Source: Adiantum capillus-veneris (Eukaryota > Streptophyta > Polypodiopsida > Polypodiales > Pteridaceae). Taken from it: a stretch of 60,000 bases of DNA. The DNA lies in contig CM043953.1 in NCBI GenBank assembly GCA_014529385.2, forward strand, positions 107,826,549-107,886,548. The letters are read 5' to 3'. Numbering within the stretch: the stretch's first letter is position 1; each line of letters begins with the position of its first letter. This document shows positions 46,318 through 57,890 of the stretch, one piece after another. The translations under genes and the position numbers were made by a program. The notes beneath the pieces were generated by a model, which made no database searches, was not told the origin of the DNA, and saw nothing but the letters and a program-made list of their open reading frames with translations.

Positions 46318-49150
46318 CTTTCCTTTTTGTTGTTGTCTTTGTTTAGTTTGTAAATGGGTCCCTTCATTTAAGGACCTTATGACTTTTTTTTCAACTTTTC
46401 TCTTTAAACCATATTTTTTTCATTGTAAATTTTTCTTTCATTTGAAGACAATTTACAACTTAAAAATTATAAATTTTTCTTAAATGAAACAGTTTCTTCA
46501 AAACTAAGAATGAAAGAATTGTAAATTATAAATTTCTTCACAAAAAATTATAATATCCTAAATAAAAGAATTTCTTCTTCACAACTAAGATTTCTGTTCA
46601 AATTTTGGTTTTAATATGCAAATGTCACTTTGTTACTTTAGTGTAACATGTATCATTATTAGGGATTAGGTTTAGACATTCTCAATATTGATAAAATAAA
46701 CTTCAAAGAAAAAACTCATATATACATGTCACATGTAACACTTGACAATTAATTAGAGTCATCTTCACAAATATTATTATTATTATTAGTGCCGTTGTTA
46801 GGCATTTTTTGAATGGGCAAGAAGCTAATTAGTAGAGTTGGAATGCTTGTCAAATTGCCTCTTGTACGTAGGCATGCATAGCCCGTTGCACTTGGGAAGT
46901 GGTTTGTAAAGGCAGATGTACAAAGGTTTGGTTTGTCTTGTCTGTTTGCTGATGTTTTTGGTCAAAACGGATATCATATGTATTGTTATTTGGAGGTTCT
47001 CCTTTGAAGCTATCTTGAAGAATTTTTGGGATGTGTGAGCTCGATGCAGTTGGTGAGTTTGAGCTTGTGTGAGTTTCATTGAGAGGCTTTGTATTGCATG
47101 CTTGGACTCACTTTATTAATGTATCTACAAGCAAAGGTGGAGGGTTAGATGAAAAAAGAATTTTTGATAACTACAGGAGAGCATCAACAAACAAAAGTGG
47201 GGAGTTAGCAGCAAGGATGTTGCTAAATAGATGCCATGGATAATCTGCAACAAGGACAGAGTGGTACTATGTTTATGTACTTGAAGGAGTTCATAGCAGC
47301 CTTATTACCGGACTTTATGGAGTTTCCCTGTAAGTTAAAGCACTTGGGAGAGGGCTTGAGTTGGTATCTCTATACAGTCTTTGATGTTGTAATTGCACGT
47401 GTCTGAGTGGATAGGTTTGTGATCCCGAACTGACAGAGAAGCATTGCTATAGAGGTGCCCTGCTCTGGCTTTCTTTTGTCACCATTTTCATGAAATATTA
47501 TTGTCATTAATTATTGTCATCTTCATGAAATATTATTAATATTAACTTAAAGTTTTACACAAAATTACTTAGGCCCATCATTCCTTTAGAAATGTTTCTC
47601 TAATACAATGATCAATGTCATTTGATGATGCTTTGATGTCATTTAAATGTCGATATCAACTCTAAAATTCCACCATATATTGAAATAATCTCATTGGTCA
47701 AATTTACATAGTTCACTGTAGCATTTATCTCAAAAAAGCAACAAACTAAACTTCCAAGTTCGGCCAAATGTGGTCGACAAGTAACTTCTCCATGTTTACA
47801 CTAAAACAACTTGACCTATTAGTCACATTTTTCCATATAACTATTACTCCCATTATAATATACCCTCTCTACAACCTTTCAAAATGTTTTTTGTGAAAAA
47901 ATAAATCTAACAAGCACAACTCTCATATACTTTTGCATACATTTCCTTACCAGGCCATCATGATTCTTCACCTTGTTTTTTCGTTTGCAATACTAACTCA
48001 ATTGAGTGAGTTGAAATAAATTAAAAAGAAGACCATACATCTCCTCCTTGCTCAAGTTGAGCCATGAAGTGCAAAAAAAAAAACAAATATGTCAGGCTGG
48101 GTCTTGACAGGGGAGCCACCCCACCATTCACCACATGAAAGACCATCCTAGATCAACATCCCATATCTGGCGAGAATAATAGATTACATTCAACCAAGCA
48201 CAACCTACATCCCAAGAGGGTGCCATGGTAATCATATGGATTGCCACCCCAAGATGAGTACTCCCTCCCAAAATACATTGTCTAGATAGGGAGCTGCCCT
48301 TCCCACCTAGACGAAGGAAGACAAGAGATATAGGAAAGGATATATTGCCTTATATGATGGGGGGAGCCCAATCTCTCCATCACCATGAGGAGAAAGAAAG
48401 AACCACCACATCTGCAAGTCCAGTAGAGCCGATGAATCCAGTCAAATCTTGTACATCGTCACAAACTAGGCCTTTTGAGGAGAGCCATGCACCTTCACTA
48501 GGTCGAAATGAGAGCCCAAGGAAGCCATGGATAGGGCGGATCTGCCACCATCAAACCCATCCTCCACAGGCTCTCCAAAGTTGCAGGCCAACAAGGGGAG
48601 CCAAACCCCAACCCTTCCCCCATAAGATGCCCCCATCTGCCACCCAATAGTGCGCCACCAGAGGGGAAGCAATGAACATTGGCCTTCCTTCTCTTCTTAG
48701 GGGAGAGGCGGGAGAGAAGGCCCCTCCCGTGGATTGCAGGAAAATAGGCTTCGGCATGGAAGAGGAGCAACAAGCAGAGTCAGGTCAGCCCAAACACCCC
48801 TTTTGGAGATTCCCATGACCGATGGGCCTCGCCCACCCTGCTCTAGCTCTTCTCCAACAAGTCCATCCTCCCCACACCCTGTCGTAGCACCACCAAGGAA
48901 CCCCCCAGCTTTGTGGCCACGTAGGCAGAGATAACATAGCTCCAAAGATCTTACATGGCATGCCAGATGAGAGAGAGAATGTAGTAAGAGACAAAAACGT
49001 TATGGCCAAGCTCATGCTCGACCATCTCAGTCAAATTATTGGTCATCCAAAAGTCTGTGCTCAGGGGGTCGAGAGGCCAGATCCTTCTACTTGGTACGAT
49101 CAAATGTTATATACTACTTACTGAAGCAATAGCATTGGAAGGCGAATATT
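46318..49150. other. Unassigned stretch upstream of the LINE
   Basis: No recognised gene. 46,318-48,050 is AT-rich noncoding. From about 48,100 to 49,100 composition is higher in GC with several overlapping frames on both strands (48,345-48,945), which could be the eroded upstream part of the LINE (ORF1 or endonuclease), but I see no endonuclease motif. Confidence 0.45.
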
Positions 49151-49602
49151 TGTAGATGAATGCTAGACTGCCTTGCAGGCAATGCGGAAGAAAAAGTCCC
49201 AAGATGGGATGGACTAACTGCCGAATTCTTCAAAGAGTTATGGGAGGAGCTTGAAATCCCAATAGTACAACTAGCTAACACGGCTTTGTTAGAAGGGAAA
49301 TTGGATGCTAGCCTAAAAAGAGGGCTGATCAAACCTATTCCCACGTTGGTATGTTGCTCTTTGCTAAAGCACTGTCAGCCTATCTCCACGATGATAATTG
49401 CATACAAGATTATTTCTAAGGTAATTGCTCAAATATTGGCTCCAACCTTGAACAAAATCATCACCCCCCACCAACATAGATTCATAAAAGGAAGGTCAAT
49501 ATATGACAACATCTTCGCTGGCATGGTTGACATTGAATACACTTCTTTCACCAAGCAAAAATGTACCCTCCTCCAGCTTGACCTAGATAAGGCTTATGAT
49601 AG
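49151..49602 (+). pseudogene. LINE (L1-like) reverse transcriptase, first part
   Basis: The plus-strand frame reads WDGLTAEFFKELWEELEIPI, LNKIITPHQHRFIKGRSIYD and TLLQLDLDKAYD. These are the ordered early RT motifs of plant L1-type LINEs (PG.DG.t.eF, the GFi.GR..DN block, and motif A LDl.KAYD). The frame is cut exactly after KAYD by the insertion of an LTR at 49,603. The rest of RT resumes at 52,201. Confidence 0.9.
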
Positions 49603-52200
49603 TGATAGCCGTTTTTCGGCTCTCCATAATTGCCATAGTAAGCTACCTCACCCTATCAAATCACTCAAACATTTTGGTTATCCCTACTATTTCACTGTAC
49701 ATAGGCGTGTGTGAGTTAGGGGACTTTCCCTATATTTTCTTAAAAACCCTTAATTAGCTAGTCACTGGGCTAGTTGAGCCAAAAATATAAAAAATATAAA
49801 AAATATAAGTATATTATGGCCCATTTGTGTGTAAATATTTCATTGTATATAGGGCCTAAATATAAGAATTTTTCATAATTATTTTGGTATTTATTTAAAT
49901 ATTTATACTTAGGCGTGTGTTATTTATGCTATGTACATTGACTCACCATTACCATATTTTTTCTTACCATTTTGCATACTCTTTATTCCATATAAAAATA
50001 ATTTCATGCAAGCTTCTCTTATTTTTGGTGTAACTCCATCCCAACAAAAATCCAAAAAAACTAGTTCTATTTATGGGTATATTTTTTCACTATTGTGATT
50101 TTTTCCTTCCTACATCTATTCTCTATTACTCTCATAAATTAGACCACAAAAAATATTCATCTTTTTATGGTAGACTTATAATGAGAGAGATTTATTTTGA
50201 CCCCTTTATATTTTTTCCATCTATATTATTTATATTTGACATGTACATATTTTTTTAGACCCCTCAATATTTGATTTTCTTAGTTGTACTATTCACTTAT
50301 ATCATGATCTCAATAATATCTTCAATTATAGACCTACCAAATAAGGTCAAGGGTATGTGGCATGCATGCATGCACCATGGGGAGCTCACTCTTGGAGGTA
50401 TTCAAAAGAATCATCCAAAGAAGGACCTCACAAGGACCTTGTGCAGTGGAAAAAACAGTCGGTTTTGCTGAATTTTTAAAGATCACATGTTCCCGAATTT
50501 GAAAAGGTGATACAAACAAAAGTTGTAGCTCGTGAGCTGAACTTTCACCTCAAATTTTTTCATATTTTTTTGAGCTACGAGCTGTGAGCTATGATTTTAT
50601 TGGTGGACCCCAGTTTGCCCATCCTATGCAGCCACACTCCCTCTTCCACTTTATCATTTTCCTCTTTCACACACACTCCTCCCTCTCCTTCCCACTCCCA
50701 AACCTGCAACTCCCATGTCCTAATTCACCCTCTTCACCATTGCCACATCTCTCACACCTCCATAGCCTTCATCCTCCATTTCTACACCCTATGTGTCCCC
50801 CTTTCTCTCTACATATGTCCATATTACCATACTCTCTTCAGATTTGTAAAGAACTTCAAAAAATCAGCAAAAATCCAAGGATAACCTTTGCAAATGAAGG
50901 CTTTTATCATGAATTTTCTAAGGTTTGAAGATAACATAGCTTCATCGACACGCGTTACTTCGCCATGCTGACCGCTTCTTCTATCGGTGCTGTAAAGAGG
51001 TGAATGTCAACTTCTCCAAAGCTTCAACCTCTCTTTACAAGCTCATCCCTTCTCTAACTTTTCTCATCATATATCTCACCATTTGGTGAATGATTTTGTA
51101 AATATTTTGTAGTGATAATTACTAACTACTAACCACTAACCTTGTTGTAAAATGCACCCTCTACTAGTGTAGGCACTCCCAAATTATTCACTCAATCCTC
51201 TCTCCTTTCATCCTCAATAATTCTCTTTCCTTGAGCCCACATCCATGTGACTCAAAGGACAAGAGAGACCCACCCTCATTAAAAAAATAAAAATATGCAT
51301 AATCTTTTATTCCTTCAAATAAACTTGATTAGGCCTAATCCAAATCAGGGCTTCTAAAACCTATAAATAGAGCCCTTCTCTCCCTTGTAAATCATCACAT
51401 GATCACACTACACCACACCATTCTCAACACATAACACACCACTCTTCAAGATTAGTTGTGTAGAGTGTGTGCATCGTGAGTGCTCTATTCCATCATTACA
51501 CATAGGTGCATGGAGAAGCTTGAAGTTAGTTATGCCATCTAGAGGAGTGGAGTGTATGCCATACTCTTCGCCACACTTGTAGCCTACTCTTGTCCATAAA
51601 TAAGATTCATAGTTTTGGGTGCAATTGTATGTTGCAACTACGACTTTTCTCTCCAAATTGACTTGATAAGTTGGCTCATCAGGTGGTTGAAGGTATATTG
51701 TCCTTGAAGTTTGTTGTGCCATTTCATGCTTGGTGGTTTGAGGGCTTGTTGAATTGTTTGCCAAAACTTTCAATTGTAAGAGGGTGCTCGGTGAGAGGGC
51801 TCCCGTGACCCTAAGACAATTTGTGTATTGGCAACAAGGTCAAGTTTTGTGTTGTCTCTCTATTTCTCATCAAGCTTTGTGTGCATCTAGTCTTTAAGGC
51901 TAAGACTGAGTTGCTCAAGTTGATTTGTGCGCTTTACCTCTCTCTGGCGTGGTGAATGTTTGTGTTTGGTGTGTGTGGCTATCTTGCATTCCCCTCTCTT
52001 TGTGCGTTTGAGTACAAGGAGATATCACGTGCGTCCTAGTTCGCATCTACAACTAGGTGGTGCCCCTTTTCTTGTTTGGTTTCGGGCTGTGGGTTGTTGT
52101 TGTCTCTGATTGTGCTTGCCCCAGCCCCAATTGAGTAGCACGGGAGCCTCGAAGGGTGTTTAGAGGCCACTCTTCTTGTTGCCCGCCCCGGACCGCCTCA
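49603..52200 (+). mobile_element. Apparent solo LTR of about 2.6 kb inserted in the LINE
   Basis: Begins TGATAGCCG and ends GCCTCA, flanked by ATAG on both sides (49,599-49,602 and 52,201-52,204). Removing it joins KAYD to the downstream LINE frame (R-I-S-W...), which confirms the borders. There is no gag or pol; a TATA-like CCTATAAATAGAGCCC sits at about 51,360, about 1.76 kb from its start, as expected for an LTR promoter read left to right. It could instead be a short nonautonomous element, but no internal PBS or second LTR copy was seen. Confidence 0.8.
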
Positions 52201-52990
52201 ATAGAATCTCATGGTTCTACATTGAGGCAGTCTTGAAGTCTTTGGACCCAAAATGTGTGCGATAGTTTGCATGCTTGGGGAAGGTAGTCACCATGAGCTT
52301 CTCTTCAACAACAAGATAATGGGAGGTTTTGAGGTCAAGCGTTCGATCAAGCAAGGATGCCCCCTAGCCACACTACTTTTTGGCGATTGGCTCTCACCCA
52401 CTGGTGTCTACACTTGAGGACAATGTAGCAAAAGGGAAAATTTCAAGGTCCTATAATTTCTGGAGGAAAAAAACTGTTTGCAAAGCTCTTTGCGGATGAC
52501 TCATTGCTCTTTCTGCCACTGCCTTTGACTTGATGTGTAGTAGTGAAAAACCAAGATTGGCATATCTCTCAAAAAGCAAATTCTTCAACTCCACAAAGTG
52601 GTTAGGAGAATTCATAGGCAAGTGAATTGTGTTCAGGCACCTAGGTGCTCCACTTGGGGTGGTCATTACAGATAAATGGAGATTTGACTGGCTGTTGACC
52701 AAAATAAACTGTAAAATGAGAATATGGAAGTTTGTGCTCCTCCCCTTCCATAGCAACGTCATGTGATTAATGCTTTCATGATACCGTACATTTCATTTGT
52801 GTTGTTGCTACTGCAATTGAGCAAATCCAATTTGAAAGAATTGTTGAAGCCTATCAAATGGTTTATGTGGAAAAGCAACATGAAAGCCACAACTCCTTGC
52901 CAATGGGGGAAATGGAAATGGGTAGCGAGACTTAAGAATCAAGGAGGAATTGGGATTATTGACCCATGGTGCATGTAGAAGCCTCGTGTG
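52201..52990 (+). pseudogene. LINE reverse transcriptase, second part
   Basis: After the inserted LTR the RT continues across several frames: SWFYIEAVLKSLD, FEVKRSIKQGCPLATLLFG (motif B, SxkQGCPLsP), KLFADDSLLFL (FADD catalytic box, at about 52,480-52,510), and later NQGGIGIIDPW at about 52,940. There are numerous stops. It ends near the border of the gag-only element at 53,040; the LINE's 3' end is not seen on the other side. Confidence 0.85.
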
Positions 52991-53039
52991 CCAAACATGT
53001 TGTCTCTTTGATGGCGGACAAAAAACATGAATGGGCTAT

Positions 53040-53352
53040 TGTTTGCGGGTCACCGTGATGGACGTCCATAGCATAGCTCTCACGCATCAACATAAAATAC
53101 CAATACAAGGGAAGCGACCAGGATGAGGCATGGAAACTCACTAGGGTGTCATTCCTAATGAAGTGAACTCGATGAGATGCAACTACTAACTCTGCAAGCA
53201 AATCATATGCACTAAAGCCAAGTAATCTGCCTATGTCCTTCTACACAGCTCTACAGTCATCACGCCCGTTTACCATGCAAATCATATCGGATTCGCACGA
53301 AACTTGAAGGGAAGCGACCGGGGACTATTTAGAATCTATCCTATCGCTATCA
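53040..53352 (-). repeat. Gag-only element 3' LTR
   Basis: Plus-strand TGTTTGCGGG to CGCTATCA. It differs from the 5' LTR by a 17-bp insertion and scattered substitutions. Confidence 0.9.
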
Positions 53353-54097
53353 GCTTTATATCCTGATATTCGACAAGTAAGGTTGTATTACCTTCCTCGC
53401 CTTCACAGTAATCTCCGACCTTGTTTATGGGTATAGGTTGGGCTTTGGGTTGACCTTCCCGTTTGTTTTCTTTTACCGCAGGGTTTTTCCGAAGAGGAAT
53501 CTTTATTCCTTTGTTCTCCAAATGTTTCCCCATATCTTCCCATAAGTGTGGTCTGACGCTCAAGAGTTCTGACAGTGTGATTGTGCATGTTACAGGTGTC
53601 GACAGCATCTCTTGAAGACTTTTTGAGTCAATCATTTGTGGAATAGCTCTCATCTGGGATGGAACTAATCTTATCTCCGATTGTTCCTCGTGTTCACCTA
53701 TAAATGAAGGCAGGGTTTTCAGGGATTGAGCTTTGCTTTCCATCAAAACTTCCGTTCTTACATCTCCATACATCGATTGTATATCTCCTGGATAAAATTT
53801 GTTGTCCATGTTAACCTCAGGAATTGGTGCAGACTGTAACGTCGTGCTTCCATTCTTTCTGTTTCTAATGGTTTTCCATAAGTGTTGTGGCCATGGTTCT
53901 TCCACTTCTGGAATTGGCATTATTGTCATTGACTTAGCATCATCAGTGGTGTTCGGCACCATTCGGTGATCCAATGACAATATAGTTTCTGGCCTGGGTT
54001 CATTTACTTGTTCTGATTCATCGATCTTCAGTTTTTCTCGCTGTTTGTGAATCAGTACTTCTTGTTCTGGGGTTCTAATCGCATTAGGTTCCATCAA
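53336..54097 (-). pseudogene. Gag-only element: gag C-terminal part and truncated protease lead-in
   Basis: A 253-residue frame with VTCTITLSELLSVRPHLWED (the same design as CTLTLGGLLKIKPYLW in Gypsy-2) and VGDYCEGEEGNTTLLVEYQD. It ends with KLIAIG and a stop that lies inside the LTR start (ATA GCG ATA GGA TAG). In Gypsy-2 the next residues after the matching segment are the catalytic DSGAG, so the protease is cut off just before its active site. Confidence 0.85.
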
Positions 54098-54124
54098 TGC
54101 ATGGGCTGTTTCAATACGCTTGCT

Positions 54125-55114
54125 TCATACGTTTGTTTTTAGCCTTGCTTCATATGCTTGTAATAGGGCATCTAAAGGCTCTAGCACTTTCTCGACCAAG
54201 ACTAATCCCCCTGAGGATGCTTTCCTCGGCTTGTTGTTTTCCTCAACAGTTTTACTATCTCTCTCTTGTTTCAGTTGCTCTTTCCTTTCATGTAATTCAT
54301 TTTGCATGGCAATTTGGGTTTTTATCCTTCTTGCTTTCATTCTGTCTCGTTTCGCCTTCCAGGATTTCCGCTGAGTTCTCACAAATAAACTCTCGTTTTC
54401 TGTGGGTATTGGCAACTCGACCTTTTCTTCCAATGGCTTGTTTTTCTCTAAGTCCTTGGCTTGGGCTTTGGTTACCGCATTGATTTGGATCATGGGTTCG
54501 GTTTCTGATCCACTACTTGCACTTGGTAACACCCCCACAATATTCATAGTTGCTTTTCCCTTGTTGTCCGGATTCCTTGGGCAATCTGGCAGTATGTGAT
54601 TCACACCACACCCGTCACAAAACCCAAAAAATTTCACTCTTTCTCCTTTGAAAGGACAACTACACTCCCAATGATCTGTACTTCCACAGTTATAGCACGT
54701 TCCAATTGGTGGTTGATTTTGAGGAGGTGGTCCCATAGGTTGTGCCGTCCTATTAGGATATCCTCTTGGTTTGTAGTTCTGGTTCGCAATGAACATTAGC
54801 GTTCTTTCGTCCACCAAATATTGATCCCTCGAAGGTTGTGCTACATACGTTGGTGGTGCCCTACCCTCGTTATTTCCCCACGGTTGATAGGCTTCGTCTG
54901 CGTACATCTGTGGTTCAGGTTCAGTTACGTAAGGCTCATTCGGTTCCTCATAATAAGAAATTTGAGGTGTATTATTTTTTCCTGGTGATGCTTTGTAAGG
55001 TTGAGCATACCTAATCATGGCCCTATTTTCCTGTGGTAATTCTCTCCTCTGACACTTCCCCATATGCTTTGCAGTTATCAACAAGATATAACGCTTCCCT
55101 TGTAACATGTTCAA
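54125..55114 (-). pseudogene. Gag-only element: nucleocapsid and linker
   Basis: A 329-residue frame with two zinc knuckles: CYNCGSTDHWECSC (CCHC-like) and CDGCGVNHILPDC, then NKGKATMNIVGVLPSAS. A Lys/Glu-rich segment and LVEKVLEPLDALLQAYEARL follow, matching Gypsy-2's linker. The frame is separated from the next one by a single stop at about 54,124. Its start overlaps the capsid frame because of a shift near 55,020-55,080. Confidence 0.88.
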
Positions 55115-55888
55115 ATGTGTTACAGGCTTTCAAGTGAAGGTCCTTTTTCAAGGTTTCGTTTTTAAGTCCTTCAATGAAGAGCACATACAATCTCTCGTCC
55201 TGTGGTAATTCTCTCCTTGGGCACCTCTCAATGTATTGCTTGAATCTCAGGGATGCTTCCTTCACTTTTTCGTTCTCCTTTTGTTTAAAAGCATATATCT
55301 GTGATACAATATTATGCTTTATACCCCGTTTTGAGAATTCTTCCGCGAACTCCCGCAATACATGTTCAATATTCGACATATTTCAGGGTTCAAAGGTTGA
55401 AACCATGTTAAGGTTGTCCCTTCCAAGGTCAACCCGAATCCCTCATATTGAGTTTGGAAATCAGTGATCTGCTCTGCTCTTAAGACTTGCTTGAAGAGCG
55501 ACACATGGGCATATGGATCCCCTGATTCGCTATACTTCTTTGGCATGCACTTCGCTACTTGGGATGGCCTCATTTGTCTATGGTCTGCGACCAATCTCAA
55601 TGCTCCCGTGTCTCGAATTAATCGTTCTCGTACATCATGGATATCGTGGGTTGCTCTCGTTGGCTCCCCTACCACGAATCTACTACTAGGAGGCAAATGT
55701 GATGGTGTGGTTGCAAATATCGGACCTACTGCGGTATGTGTAGAGATAGGAACCGCACTACCTCGATTCGTAGCCATTGACTCTTTGGGATGAAATGTTC
55801 CCATGGGGTTTGGCATAGAATACTGAGGTTGACTGAAAGAATCAGCTACATGAGTCCTCTCTCCACCTGTTGCCATCGGGTCTGGCAT
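55023..55888 (-). pseudogene. Gag-only element: gag capsid domain
   Basis: Two overlapping frames (55,319-55,888 and 55,023-55,379) hold the capsid core: PYAHVSLFKQVLRAEQITDF, EGFGLTLEGTTLTWFQ, then after a frameshift QIYAFKQKENEKVKEASLRF and RCPRRELPQDERLYVLFIEG. The order and motifs match Gypsy-2's capsid. Confidence 0.9.
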
Positions 55889-55909
55889 GACATTTGTAGG
55901 TGCTGGTCT

Positions 55910-56734
55910 TTATGGGCTTGGAGTGACATAATAATGGTGGAGTGGTCCCCCAAAGTACGTATATCCTTCCAAATCCTTTTTATTGATTGTTGCATATCGT
56001 CTTCCATATTTGTCGTATGCGACGATTTTCGTTTCTGATCCCTCTGTGTAGGTGAAGACATAAAGTCTTTTCCGCTCTGTCAACTCTCCGACGTAAGGTT
56101 CCTCGCATCTATAATAGAGATCTTGCTCTCCATTATTATACTTGTATAACCCCACGTAAACGTTGTTTTTGTTGACTCTCAAAGTTTTGTTTTCTCGCCT
56201 TAACCTCGCATCAGGGAAGCTCATTGTTGGTGCTTTCTCCTCAGGTTCCACATCTGCTTTGGCTTTCGTGCCCATCAATCCCCACTTGTCCACAATGTTA
56301 GGATTCATGACTACCAAGAACATGATACCTTTGTCATCTAGGTACCTATCTCCGCTATAGCTCACAGGCACTAAGTCCTTGAACTCACTTGGTCTATCTT
56401 CTATTTTCACACAGTAGCGGTCCATACCATCTTTCTAGATCTTGGCACCTTGCTTGTTGTCATATTGATACTTGATGAACAATAGCTTCATTGTGGCCGA
56501 AGGGTTTGATGGTCCTGCTGCCATGTTTTCTCTTTCGTTTAGGTTTAAATGTCCCAATTCCGTGAAATACTCGTAAGATCTCTGTGAAGAAGTATCGGAA
56601 ATACTTCCTTCAAGGATTGGCTCTAACGATCGTACTACACCTTGGTTTACACTCTCCTCCGTTGATAAAACACTTGCTTGATCCGCTAAATTTCGGTGTT
56701 GGTTGTTGATTTGTTTTCCCGATTTCAAAAACAT
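55910..56734 (-). pseudogene. Gag-only element: gag N-terminal domain
   Basis: Two frames (56,435-56,734 and 55,910-56,425) separated by one stop. Motifs are LSTEESVNQG and NPNIVDKWGL, both shared with Gypsy-2 gag, and a C-terminal part with YDKYGRRYATINKKD. The likely start is the Met at 56,734 (MFLKSGKQ), comparable to MNLRSG in Gypsy-2. Confidence 0.8.
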
Positions 56735-57575
56735 GAAGAAAGTGGAATTTACCGATTGAATCCAGACCTCTTACCTGGAGATGGAGTGATCTTCCAACTC
56801 TCACGACTACATGGATTGTTACTTGATCGGTCTCTGCAAATGAATACACTTGATGGCTATGAGATCAGTGTATCATTCCAACAGCAGATTCAACAACTTC
56901 ACAACGACTTCAACACAATTTTGCTTGCAGATTATTGACAGTATGTCCAATTTGGGTTTTGACAACTCCTAGTATCTTAAATAGTCTAGGTTTATGAACA
57001 AGTAAAAAATGAGTCAATTCTGGCACAGAAGTACACCGATCGCGATCGTAGTACATGAGCCAAATCTGATGAAATTTAGTATGCTCCCTCTAATAAGTGT
57101 TTTACAGTGTTTTGTGCTACCACTTGGTGATTTGAATCAATATCAACCCTGTTTGGTCAGATTTTCTAAATTTAAGAGTCTTATGGCCTTTTTGCCAAAG
57201 TTATGGTTTCCTGGTTTCTCGACTCTAGCTTTTGCCCCAAATCTGACTGGAATGCGAATTACTTATCCTACTCCTAAGTACATAAATAAAAGAACATAAA
57301 GAAATGAACCAAACAAAACAAACAAGACGGATTTCGGGTGAGATTTCAGTACTCAATCGAATTAGAGAATTTGAAGAGCAAAAATGCTTTGAACACTCTC
57401 ACTCACAGCTCCCTAAATCTCCTAAGAGAGGATCTAGCTGGTCCACTGACTCTAGACTCCACTAAGCTCTAAACCCCTGTCTACCAGCCTAACTGAGGTG
57501 TAAAATGGATTTGTGGATTGATCTTCTTTTAAGGAAGCTAACTGCGCACTCGGTCACTCATCACCTAAGGTGCAT
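56735..57575 (-). other. Gag-only element leader
   Basis: Noncoding on the minus strand between PBS and gag. It contains the palindrome CGATCGCGATCG at about 57,037. Plus-strand frames here have no recognisable content. Confidence 0.6.
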
Positions 57576-57593
57576 TCCCCGGAAACGGCGCCA
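57576..57593 (-). promoter_or_regulatory. Gag-only element PBS (tRNA-Asp type)
   Basis: On the minus strand TGGCGCCGTTTCCGGGGA, one mismatch from the TGGCGCCGTTGCCGGGGA PBS known from plant Athila/Tat elements (complementary to tRNA-Asp), lies one base from the LTR edge. Confidence 0.88.
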
Positions 57594-57594
57594 A

Positions 57595-57890
57595 TGTTTG
57601 CGGGTCGCCGCGTTGGACGTCCATAGCATAGCTCTCACGCATCAACATAAAATATCAATACAAGGGAAGTGACCAGGATGAGGCATGGAAACTCACTAGG
57701 GTGAACTCGATGAGATGCAACTACTAACTCTGCAAGCAAATCATACGCACTAAAGCCAAGTAATCTGCCTATGTCCTTCTACACAACTCTACAGTCATCA
57801 TGCCCGTTTACCATGAAAATCATATCGGATTCGCACAAAACTTGAAGGGAAGCGATCGGGGACTATTTAGAATCTATCCTATCGCTGTCA
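57595..57890 (-). repeat. Gag-only element 5' LTR
   Basis: Plus-strand TGTTTGCGGG to CGCTGTCA; see the 3' LTR for the comparison. Confidence 0.9.

Larger units (their letters stand above)
53040..57890 (-). mobile_element. Gag-only LTR element with tRNA-Asp-type PBS
   Basis: Two direct copies of about 300 bp bound the element: 53,040-53,352 (3' LTR) and 57,595-57,890 (5' LTR). On the minus strand both begin TGAYAGCGATAGG and end GCAAACA; the left copy has a 17-bp insertion near 53,147. Between them is a leader of about 0.85 kb, then gag on the minus strand only, and no RT, RNase H or integrase. Gag is relatively well preserved and related to Gypsy-2 gag. Flanks (GCTAT left, CAACA right) do not match, so no target duplication is visible. 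Confidence 0.88.

Noticed and set aside
48345-48945. Cluster of GC-richer open frames on both strands upstream of the LINE
   Set aside because: No endonuclease or ORF1 motif was found and frames on both strands are equally long. Kept as unassigned rather than called a gene.
50584-50928. Plus-strand frames rich in Ser, Pro and His
   Set aside because: They come from CT/CA-rich noncoding sequence inside the solo LTR.
51408-51773. Minus-strand frame of 121 aa
   Set aside because: It lies in the transcribed part of the solo LTR, antisense to its promoter, and has no known motif.
53040-57890. Calling the gag-only element a confirmed mobile nonautonomous family
   Set aside because: Only one copy is visible, it lacks a clear PPT and target duplication, and it may be a one-off deletion product.
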